A stretch of 64,000 bases of DNA from contig OZ024789.1 of the NCBI GenBank assembly GCA_964017065.1, positions 10,997,439-11,061,438 of the forward strand, given 5' to 3'. The DNA is from Haliclona indistincta (Eukaryota > Porifera > Demospongiae > Haplosclerida > Chalinidae). The stretch's first letter is position 1. Every line of letters begins with the position of its first letter. The position numbers were made by a program, and so were the translations under genes. Positions 1 to 9,554 of this stretch are shown piece by piece. Below the pieces are notes generated by a model. It worked only from the letters and a program-made list of their open reading frames with translations. It had not been told where the DNA came from and did not search any database.

Positions 1-81
1 AATGGGTGGGGCTTAAACGATTAGTGTTTACATTCTTACGGAGTGCAGTAGACTGCAATCGATGGATCGGAACGTCGTACA

Positions 82-185
82 ATGATGAAGACACTTGCTG
101 CCATCTACTTTGCAGTAGCGTTGTCTTTTCAGACTGATTACGTATTCGCCATGGGCCCGCCAGCCCGGGAGCTAGGCGACGTATC
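82..185 (+). pseudogene. Orphan aGPCR signal-peptide exon
   Basis: ATG at 82 (or 85) opens a hydrophobic leader (MMKTLAAIYFAVALSF...) ending at a good donor (gtatc|gtgagt), leaving phase 2 exactly as in first exons of the receptor genes downstream. The flanking DNA (atgggtggggct...) is homologous to 13826-13975, the start of the decayed receptor copy. No receptor ectodomain exons follow; the next coding sequence is the ZU5-death gene. It is either the first exon of a receptor cut off by rearrangement or, less likely, a leader used by an unseen exon. Confidence 0.55.
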
Positions 186-805
186 GTGAGTAGAATCACT
201 GCAACGAGAAACTGTTTAACCCTTTACTTCAGGCACACATTTAATCAAAAAACGATTGATTTTTTCTTTCTTTTTTATCTAGGTATGAGTTTCAGCAAGT
301 AGTTCAAGATGAGCATTACCTAAATCAGCAAAGATTCCTCTATCATTTGGTGTATTTATTAATAAACTTTTCAATTTCTAAAGCGTTTACTATCCAATTT
401 ACAAACGATATATGAATATTGCACAGTTATGATTATTTATCAGAAGAAATGTTAATTTTACAATGTCAATTACACCACCACTGTAATCAGGATTGTATCT
501 GCTATGTATTGATATGTGATAAACTATTATAGATGTATTCTAGCCCAGTCCAGAATGTGTTTTCACAATCTCCCAAGTTCCTCGTCCCCTTCCTCTCCCT
601 CTTTTACCTTGGAGTTGATAATGTGAACTTGCTGAAACTTCAGAGTCTGTGTCACTGGTTAGACTATCTTCATCTACATTACTAGAGCTTTCATTCTCAG
701 TATCACTGCTGGAACTAGTTTCATCTTCTGATGTAGCACAACCTTCACCAACTTCTGCACTGCACATTATCACCTCAAGCTCATCTTCTCAGTACATCTT
801 CTCAG
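186..805. other. Intergenic or intronic stretch with an acidic/RG minus-strand ORF
   Basis: Mostly AT-rich with no plus-strand exon I can support. On the minus strand 540-773 is an open frame of Ser/Asp/Glu runs followed by an Arg-Gly run (KRGRGRGRGTWEI). This composition occurs at the N-termini of some DNA-transposon proteins and nuclear proteins, but no domain is recognisable and it may be chance. Confidence 0.3.
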
Positions 806-2637
806 GTTGTGGGAGACAAGCCTCAGAAAGTAGAGTGGCCTGGCTATGGGTTCTTCATTGAGATCCCTGAAGGTGCTGTTCCTCCTGGAGTGACTGTCAG
901 TGTGGGCGTGAAGGTGATTCTAGCCGGCCAGTTTAAGTTCCCTGAGAACAGGCAGTTGATCAGTGCCATCTACTGGGTCTCATCCAGCATAGAGTTCATA
1001 AAAGAGGTGTCTGTCAACATACAGCATTGCGCTGTTGTACGCAGTGAGGATCAATGCTCCCAGTTCAAGTTCATCATCGCCAAGTGCTCACAGAGTCAGC
1101 TGCCGTACAGATTCCGTAAACGAGAGGGATTGTTCAGCTCACACACTCAGTATGGAGCCATCAAGCTGAAGCAGTTCTCATTACTAGGAGAAACAGCACC
1201 AGAGGATACAGACACACTCTGTACAGCCTTCATGTTCTACAAGCAACGGCTAGCCAGTCCTCTGACTGTTGATTTCCACTTTGTGATTGTGAGAGATCTG
1301 GAGCCTAATCAACAGGTTTGTGTAAACAACTATAGCTGAATGCACTTATTGACATTATTTAATCCACTGATTTACACAGGAAGTAGAGCAGAAGTATGAG
1401 AAGTGGAGTTTAGACTGTACTACACTGCCTATTAGCGTTGATGACAACCCTAGTCCTGTGATCGAGCTTGATCAGCAAGAACAGGAAGTTGGTCCATGGG
1501 CAATACTCCCTCTGGCACCTCCTTCTCAGGTAGTGGAAGTGCATGAACCTTAGCGTCGTACCTAGAGCTTCTTAAACCAATTAGGCCTGGTATATACTGC
1601 TTATATATGCACATGTGCGTTAATTTATGCTACTTCCTTGTATATTTCATAATTTATTATTATTCTCACAATTTTCTCTGTGATACTTGGCTAGCTAGCC
1701 ATGTGATGAACCAAGCCCATAGATAGTGTAAACTGAACTTCATCTACAACATGGGGTTACTTGTATTTGTGTCTTGCACGAGACCTTTCAGCTGAAGATT
1801 GCAAACATCACACTACAATTGAGACTACTAAAGCGCATGTGTTTCTTAATTACACGCATGCACGCTTACAGTATAATACCAGACCTATAATTACCTAAGA
1901 AATCATGAAGTACTTTATGATTGGTTCATGGTCGTGGTTTGTCACACCAATTATTCCTCAGATCTCTAAAGCTGTCATCAAGAACTACCAAATTGGTAGA
2001 AGAATCCCTCACTGTGGATTTGAGTTAGAGCTGTTGTCAGAGCAAGTTCAACGACTGCGTCACAAAGTGGTCATTAAAGGAGTTCCTTCTCCCAACAGCT
2101 TCCACATACGCTATCCTCAGCCTGAAGGTGATAAAGCTACTGCAGGTAATTATCAAGCATAGTCAGGTTTACTGAATAATGATCATTCTATGCAGTGTCT
2201 TCTGTGAGTACAGCATCAGTAGCAACACAACCCTCAGCTACACCATCACAGTCACTGACCCAGCAGCCTTTAGCACGGACTACATCAGGTAACGACACCG
2301 ATCATGCATGCATGCATTCATCGGATATTTCTCCATTACAGACAAGGCTGCTGCCTATTCTGAAGCTCCAAAAATGTCAAAACTCATTAGCCTTGTCGCT
2401 AAGAAGGTCCCGACCAAATGGTATGAGATAGGATCTCTGTTGGATATCGAAACGTCAACACTAGATGCATTCGAGACCAAGACCAATGATCATGTTCGTA
2501 TATGGATTAAGGTGTTTGACCAATGGAAACGAGAGCAGAAGGTTCCATTCACCTGGGAGACTATCATCGACCTTCTAGAGGAAGCTGAGGAGAACAGTAC
2601 AGCTGCTGGGATCAGGGAATGGCTGGATACTAACTAA
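806..2637 (+). CDS. ZU5-like / death-domain protein (5' end uncertain)
   Basis: Exons 806-1315, 1380-1529, 1962-2145, 2196-2288 and 2342-2637 join in frame with GT-AG borders and end at TAA 2635-2637. The first exon encodes a ZU5-like beta-rich domain (GYGFFIEIPEGAVPPGVTVS, the usual ZU5 start, as in UNC5, ankyrin and PIDD). Exon 3 continues a UPA-like region. Exon 4 is a Ser/Thr/Gln linker, and the last exon is a roughly 95-aa death domain (LISLVAKKVPTKWYEIGSLL ... WETIIDLLEEAEE ... IREWLD). ZU5-death proteins are adaptors or receptors that recruit partners through death-domain contacts; no TM segment is visible, so a cytosolic adaptor is likely. The start codon is not located: the frame is open back to about 737 without ATG, so a first exon is missing or lies upstream. 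Domain assignment is confident, full gene structure less so. Confidence 0.8.
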
Positions 2638-3899
2638 CACTAGATCATGAAGCTAGTTAGCATTAATTCCACACATCACTGAATAACTCAGTCAATCATA
2701 GATTATAGTATTTACAAGTTCCTGCATTACATGTAGCTCTTAGTTTGTGTATTAATGATACAAAGTAATACTACTTTTGCACCAGATATGCAGTTCTAAT
2801 TATTGGGGCTTGCAATAAGACAGTGCAAGTGAAGTACAAAGATGTACATGTAAAAGGCTACATATTAAACCCTGGTTTATGCAGTGACACTAGCCGCCTG
2901 CGTTTGCTGTATATGATTATTCAGGATTACCAAGATTAGACTCAGATCGACGACCGAGTTCAAACAACAATGATTAATCATGAGGTATAATATTATAGCT
3001 CAATGCTAGTCAGTCACTGCATCCACCATCATACCTTGATGTACTATAATTGACTATAGCTATATCACAGATTACACACTTCATCTTCACTTGTAGCCTC
3101 ATTCATTCATAACAAGCCATGTTCATGTATTAATGAGATGTAATATATTTACAAAAATTGCTTGCACTAAAAATTAATTGAATACAGAATCTTCTAAACT
3201 CTCTTCTCCTTCACTCGACTGGTGTGTGTGCTCTACAGCTCATCTTTGGTAGCTGCATGGTTCCTCAGACTGTTCACTGGAGCTAGACTCTCAGCCGAAT
3301 GGAAATAGAGGACTGCTAGTCGACCCACTTACGTATGGAGGTCTTGGCAAGCTATAGTGACAGGAATGTTGAGAGGAATATCAGACAAGGTCCTGCATGG
3401 CTACTTCCTGCTGCTTATGGAATGAACCAGTAATGGTGATATTCTTGGTGTGTTCTTCATATGGTGATGGATCCCATGCTGAAGAGAAAGTGGTTAAAAG
3501 CATTCCATTAGATCAACTGCACAGGATTGGGACTATGTACCTTCTCACTATGTATACAAGTGTGTCAAAATGATGTTAGAAATTTGCTGTCTAGAATTTT
3601 ATGCATGGGTTTACATGAAACTGTGCTTCGCACGAGTACTTACTGTAAATTAAAACTATTAATATTCATCACTTTGATGGTCCAGAGAAGATAGTGAATA
3701 GTATTACTGTAACAGTACTTAGTGCTGAGTCATTGGGTCTTTCCTTGAAATAATATTATCAGTACAGACTACCTGATTCCAGTGTTGTATTCGAGGTGTG
3801 GTTCACTAGTAGCTACATGTAACACTTGAATTGGCAGTGCATGTTTCAGTTCTCAAAAGCTACTTGTAATTGTAGCTACCATCCGACACACAATTTCTA
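2638..3899. other. Intergenic, nothing recognised
   Basis: AT-rich sequence after the ZU5-death gene. No ORF, exon with plausible splice sites, RNA gene or clear repeat is recognised on either strand. Its first part presumably holds the 3' UTR. Confidence 0.5.
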
Positions 3900-4740
3900 C
3901 TGAAATGTCTGTTTGAAAGTATCTAGTTTATTAGTAGTAGTTGTGTTGTTAGTAACCATCTCAACCGCACAACTTCAAGAGGAAGAATGGGAGAAGCTAG
4001 TGAGTGCTTTGTTTACTGGAGTGAATCTCTTGGACAATCATGGCAGACTAGCTACTAGTTCAAGGGAGCATAGCGGGAATCCTGGCTTCCAACCATAGGA
4101 ACTTTAGAAAGTATATCAGACAGAAATATCGTACCAACCATTATTTGCTCAACTTGGCTGCTTCATATGGAGAGACATTTGAAGGTGGTGCCGGACTGCC
4201 GGTATCAAGAATGTTTTTCAGCAGTAGAGAAGCACATGCAGAAGTGAAAGCCATTTTGAATACTCCTCCAAGACATCATCTGCAAAGCATCACAATAAAC
4301 TATATTCACCGTGTGTTAAATGTGTTGGGAGGATTCTGGACAGTTTTGACAACTTACCTATTCATTTAAGACCAGTGATACATTTCTCATGGGTTTATGA
4401 CTACCCGAGGACACATGCTAATCTTGCTGCAGGTGTCTGTCGACTTGTCCATCGTGGGTTTAAAATAAAAGTGTGGGAGACAGTCAGAGTGTTACAGTAC
4501 CTGTTGGAGCAAGCACCTAACCCAATATTGCGGCGAGAACTAAAAGAAGCAATAGCACAAACTGCAAGTGCCCTGATTGAACGTGACATGAAAACTCAAG
4601 AATTAATCGCAGTTTGTAAGAAAAATAATTGTTGAGCTTATGGAAGACGATGGTGTGGATGATGTTGAACCATACTGTCATGGCTGGAGTAACACAAGAC
4701 GCCATGATGATGATGATGATGATAATGATGAACCAGGAGC
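3900..4740 (+). pseudogene. Decayed unknown coding sequence
   Basis: Three successive plus-strand open stretches (about 3913-4098, 4145-4371, 4375-4635) in shifting frames have protein-like, amphipathic composition (LQEEEWEKLVSALFTGVNLL; LAASYGETFEGGAGLPVSRM; ETVRVLQYLLEQAPNP; KEAIAQTASALIERDMKTQE). Frame shifts and stops separate them, so it is a broken gene or transposon remnant. The family is not recognised. A GAT/Asp run follows at about 4700-4735, and it ends abruptly where receptor sequence begins at about 4741. Confidence 0.4.
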
Positions 4741-5339
4741 TATATGGACAATACAATACAACCAGTGGAGAGTTGTTGGCGTGCGTAATTAATTTTTAAA
4801 TAAATTTTGAACATTGAATTATTTTTTATAATTTATTAGGTGCTGGCTTCATTACGATACACATTTTATTTGGGCATTCATATCTCCAGTGATACTTATA
4901 ATCTTGGTGTGGTAGTTGTGTTTTTGATAACTTACTTTGTAATCTTCCATGGTCTTCAGGTCAATGTTGGGTTTCTAATCATGGCTCTTGTCATAATGTA
5001 TCGACACTTGAAGAAACAAGAAAAGAAGTCTGAAGTAGATTCAGCCAAGTAAGAGAACATGTGCGGTAACTTTTACATCATAATGCATTATTTTCTTACA
5101 GGCATTGGATAAAGGTTGTCATTACATTGGTAGTTGTGATGGGTATAGCATGGATTGGTAATGTGCTCTTCTTTGATGTCAACCTAATCTTTGTTGCCTA
5201 CATCATGACCATCTTCATTGCTGGTCAAGGAATCATCATATTCATCTTGTTTGTACCTATATCAAAACAGGTTTTTACCTAAATCATTTTCCGTTGCAAA
5301 TTCATTTCTCTGGTAATATACAGGTAAGAGATGCCTATA
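4741..5339 (+). pseudogene. aGPCR 3' fragment (ECL2 to start of tail)
   Basis: From mid-exon (tatggacaatacaatacaacc) to about 5339 (agagatgcctat) the sequence is nearly the same as 7403-7991, including introns. It covers the end of the TM4/ECL2 exon, the TM5 exon, the ICL3 exon (VNVGFLIMALVIMYRHLKKQ), the TM6-TM7 exon (HWIKVVITLVVVMGIAWIGN) and the first 14 bases of the tail exon. Both ends are abrupt, and the TM5 exon carries CWLHY-type changes, so this is a dead duplicated piece rather than a gene. Confidence 0.75.
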
Positions 5340-5775
5340 GACCCTTCGCGAAATGACGTAATAATTTTGCCGCGAGCGCGCGAAACTTGACTGGTTGGCA
5401 GAAGCTGCATCGTCAGTGCAATGGCTGCGAGCTGTAGCGCTGTAAACTGTTCCGTGATACTTGAAAGTAAGTGGCGTGAGTTCACACTAACGAGTAGCAT
5501 AGACGGGCGTGCATAAAAGCTGTTTCGAGAGCAAAGCGGTCCCGTCGGCCGTGTTTATCACTGGACTACCGACTGGCCATTTTAGCAGGATAGAAAGCAA
5601 ATCGGATAGAGCCTACACCTCGCAAGCAAGTCTTGTACGTTGCTTTGGCTAAACAAAGTCAGAAGAACCTGGTGAATTGATCGAGCTACAAGAAATGCAG
5701 TGATAGTGCGCCTAGCAAGTCTAGATCGATGTCACGCCTACTTGGTTACTCCCCTCAGAAACAGAGCAAGCAAAG
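5340..5775 (+). other. Insertion flank with THAP-like ATG stretch
   Basis: Sequence unrelated to the receptors starts inside the tail exon. ATG 5420 opens MAASCSAVNCS..., resembling the first residues of a THAP zinc finger (Cys-x2-4-Cys near the N-terminus). THAP domains begin several animal transposases, but only about 11 residues agree and the frame closes soon after, so this is a hint only. The stretch is GC/CpG-rich compared with its surroundings and runs into the assembly gap. Confidence 0.25.
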
Positions 5776-5975
5776 NNNNNNNNNNNNNNNNNNNNNNNNN
5801 NNNNNNNNNNNNNNNNNNNNNNNNNNNNNNNNNNNNNNNNNNNNNNNNNNNNNNNNNNNNNNNNNNNNNNNNNNNNNNNNNNNNNNNNNNNNNNNNNNNN
5901 NNNNNNNNNNNNNNNNNNNNNNNNNNNNNNNNNNNNNNNNNNNNNNNNNNNNNNNNNNNNNNNNNNNNNNNNNNN
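5776..5975. other. Assembly gap (200 N)
   Basis: Exactly 200 N between the insertion and the GAA tract. The round size suggests a placeholder, so the true distance and content are unknown and the neighbouring receptor pieces may be misjoined. Confidence 0.98.
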
Positions 5976-6412
5976 AAGAAGAAGAAGAAAGAAGAAGAAA
6001 AGAAGAAGAAGAAGAAGAAGAAGAAGAAGAAGAAGAAGAAGAAGAAGAAGAAGAAGAAGAAGAAGAAGAAGAAGAAGAAGAAGAAGAAGAAGAAGAAGAA
6101 GAAGAAGAAGAAGAAGAAGAAGAAGAAGAAGAAGAAGAAGAAGAAGAAGAAGAAGAAGAAGAAGAAGAAGAAGAAGAAGAAGAAGAAGAAGAAGAAGAAG
6201 AAGAAGAAGAAGAAGAAGAAGAAGAAGAAGAAGAAGAAGAAGAAGAAGAAGAAGAAGAAGAAGAAGAAGAAGAAGAAGAAGAAGAAGAAGAAGAAGAAGA
6301 AGAAGAAGAAGAAGAAGAAGAAGAAGAAGAAGAAGAAGAAGAAGAAGAAGAAGAAGAAGAAGAAGAAGAAGAAGAAGAAGAAGAAGAAGAAGAAGAAGAA
6401 GAAGAAAGAAGA
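5976..6412 (+). repeat. (GAA)n microsatellite, about 437 bp
   Basis: Almost pure GAA/AAG from the gap edge, with a few interruptions near the start, ending at gaagaaagaagatgaac. It gives spurious long Lys, Glu or Leu frames in all phases. The repeat probably caused the gap. Confidence 0.97.
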
Positions 6413-6937
6413 TGAACAATTCGCGTGGGCGGCGATTTTGTTTTACCTCTTTAGAAACGTCTGCCAGCTTCGCCAAAGGTATTTCCATGCTCAGAACAAT
6501 CGCCTGATCAATCCTAGATGTCTAGAATTTCGATAAGCGCTAAAACAGCGAAGATCTGCAACTTGCTCCCTGAGAGTCGCCATCTTGATTTTCGTCGTCG
6601 AGCAAGCAATCCCGGCGACTTTCATGGACTTCCTACAAGCGCTTACACTTCAGATTCCCTCAGAGATAGTTAAAATGCAGTATAAACGTATAACAAAAGA
6701 GATATGTGCGAAAACTAATTTTCACACATGAGTAGCCGCCATCTTAATTCGTGGTCATCCCTACATATCATTGCCTATCGGCAATGATAATAATGTGCGC
6801 ACGTGCTAAAAAGGGCGTTTCCTACTTCTCGGGAACATTGAAAAGGACAAACGCTACCCCGTGACAGATAGATAAAAACATTCCCCGCCGCGTGGGCCAT
6901 TGTGCCAATCAATGTGGGGCTCGCTCAGGCTCGCCCC
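6413..6937. other. Right flank of the gapped insertion
   Basis: No coding exon is supported. The minus strand at about 6727-6765 reads tgtagggatga...aagatggcggctac, closely like the plus strand at 52975-53011, so the two are likely pieces of one repeat family. Receptor sequence resumes at about 6938. Confidence 0.4.
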
Positions 6938-8365
6938 AATAATATTTACAAACAGATCACTGTGGAACATGCGTAACTACATTCACTGTATGTTGTGTGC
7001 CAACTTGATTGCTGCCCAGCTCGTGTTTGTAGTGGGTGTGGAGAGAACTGAGAATGAGGTAAAGAGTGTCCTCCTGTCCTCTCACTGATCATTTTCTCTC
7101 CTGCACATAGGCTGTCTGTTCAGCCATTGCTGTGTTGCTCCACTACCTGTTCCTGGTGGTGTTCATGTGGATGCTGATGGAGGGTGTGGTCTTGTACGTG
7201 AAACTAGTGATGGTTTTCATCAAACACCACAAGCGATACATAGCTGCTTTCACTGTAGCTAGTTATGGTAAGTAACTACCTACGTATAAACTTACACATA
7301 CTTAATTGGTCAGTATTTCAACTGCAGGTATTCCATTAGTATACATGGCTATTGTTGTTCCTCTCGGCTTCCTGGTCAATACTGATAATATTGGTAATCA
7401 TTATGGACAATACAATACAACCAGTGGAGAGTTGTTGGCGTGCGTAATTAATTTAAAAAATAAATTCTGAATATTGAATTAATTTTATATTAGGTGCTGG
7501 CTACGATATGATACGCATTTTATTTGGGCATTCATATCTCCAGTGATACTTATAATCTTGGTCTGGTAGTTGTGTTTGTGATAACTTACTTTGTAATCTT
7601 TCATGCATGGTCTTCAGGTCAATGTTGGGTTTCTAATCATGGCTCTTGTCATAATGTATCGGCACTTGAAGAAACAAGAAAAGAAGTCTGAAGTAGATTC
7701 AGCCAAGTAAGAGAGCATGTGCGCTAACCTTTACATCTTAATTCATTCATTTTCTCAAAGGCACTGGATAAAGGTTGTCATTACATTGGTAGTTGTGATG
7801 GGTATAGCATGGATTGGTAATGTGCTCTTTTTTGATGTCAACCTAATCTTCATTGCCTACATCATGACCATCTTCATTGCTGGTCAAGGAATCATCATAT
7901 TCATCTTGTTTGTACCTGTATCAAAGCAGGTTTGTACCTAAATCATTCGTTGCAAATTCATTTCTCTGGTGATGAACAGGTAAGAGATGCCTATTCAAAA
8001 TGGTGGAGAATCAAGAAACAGCAGTCGTCATTCCTCAGCAAGGTTTTTTCAACTAAAAGCTCAGCATTACCAGTATCGGTGAGTATAGTGACAGACAGCA
8101 AGTAGCTATTCCATATAATTCTCCGCATGTGTATCAATATACGACAGGCAAAGTCTTCTAACAAAAACTCCAAGAATGAAAATATCTATGTCAATAGAAT
8201 AGCCCTGGATACATTTGATTCATCAGGTACAAAGCTTTATTTGAGTCACAAAGCTTAGTTTGAACACATTTCTCATCCTCAGAAAAATCAACCTTTGACA
8301 GTTCGAAGAATTATTCCTACAACGATAATTTTCAAGTCGATTCAGAAAAGACAACACTTAATTAA
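6938..8365 (+). pseudogene. 5'-truncated aGPCR (TM2 to stop)
   Basis: Exons 6956-7058 (TM2, NMRNYIHCMLCANLIAAQLV), 7111-7267 (TM3), 7328 to about 7439 (TM4/ECL2), 7494-7560 (TM5), 7618-7706, 7761-7929 (TM6-TM7), 7980-8078 (tail), 8148-8226 and a last exon ending at TAA 8363-8365. The frame is open throughout. The TM4/ECL2 exon lacks the usual gtaagt donor and would need gtgcgt. All ectodomain exons and TM1 are missing; sequence to the left is unrelated and close to the 200-N gap, so the loss may be real or an assembly effect. Confidence 0.75.
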
Positions 8366-9554
8366 ACATACTCGTAATAATATACTCTTGAGACATTGTG
8401 TTAATTTTATCTACTGCTAAACGTTTAACCGCCAATTTCAATGCAGCATTAGATAACTACATACTGACATGATTGCCATCGACCAGACTCACATGGGTGA
8501 GGCTAAAACGGCATTTTTGTGGTAAAGTGTAGTAGCATGGTAGTAGACCTCAAGCGTTAGGCACATTGATGAAAGAATTTGCTGTACGTTGTTGATGGTG
8601 TTGTATTTTGAGACAATTCAAAGTAGCGAAAGTCAAAAAGCATGCAGTTGCCTTTCTCATCTTATTATTAACATCATTTCAAGTAATACATGATTTTAAA
8701 TTTTACAGCAAATACGCCCTGAGTAAAAAAATTCTGTGCAGTCTTATAAGTGTTCCATGGATGAACACTTTGATTCAAACAATATAGCTTTGGGTATGTT
8801 AGATTTGGACGTGTAGTAATTAAAAGCATCGGACAAATAATTTTGCTTCGTGCAAGTTGTAGCTATGTCAATGCACACCATTAACCCTCAGCGCAAGCGT
8901 TAGGGCTACTGCAGTACATGTACTTGAATTTTCATTCGTTCTGTCAAGAAATCACTCTACATTAATTTTAGGCTAATACTATCCATTTTTGAGATGACAA
9001 TAGAAGCACCCTGAGCTCTAAACAAAGTGGTTCTCTTGAAGATACTGACACTTACTGACAATAGTAAGTGACTATAGTGTGGACATGGTATAAATAAAAA
9101 ATTAATACTGAGCCGGGAAGTGGAAGTGAACAAGTGGTCATCTGTCCCTAATACAGTGGAATCTCTCTAACGGACAAGTACCCGTCATGAAGGACAACAT
9201 GACTAGTCTACTAATCCAATGATGATCCAATGGTCCAATGATAGCTCTCCTAAGTTAAATGAATTGAGCTTGCTTGTGCACACTGGCGACAGGCACTACA
9301 GCTGTACAGCAGCTGTCTTCATAGTGAGAAACGGCAGCAACTCGGGTAGCAGCATAGATTTATGGCTGCAGAAAGATAAGTTAAATCCAGTTAAATTTCG
9401 ACCTTTGACCCCGACAGGATGTCTTCCCACAATTGGACTCAAATTAAACTTGAGGCGTAGAAGCGGATGCTTACAATAGGCGTGCATGGCTACAGTATAT
9501 AGCAATCCCACGCGAGATTGAGCGGCGAATAAGCTAGACTAAGCGTCTGCAGAC
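8366..9554. other. Intergenic region upstream of receptor gene 1
   Basis: The first 150 bp are related to the 13740-13860 spacer, so it is the standard inter-receptor spacer. A hairpin-like block at 8884-8905 (accctcagcgcaagcgttag) matches the terminal hairpin of the element at 45670. At 9154 a cagtggaatctctctaacgg end resembles the small TA-flanked repeat at 29119. No coding exon is supported. Confidence 0.5.

Noticed and set aside
5700..6536. Long Lys, Glu and Leu open frames
   Set aside because: They are reading frames through the GAA tract and the N gap.
9219..9511. Opposed 86-aa and 71-aa frames before gene 1
   Set aside because: No splice, domain or paralogue support; spacer sequence.
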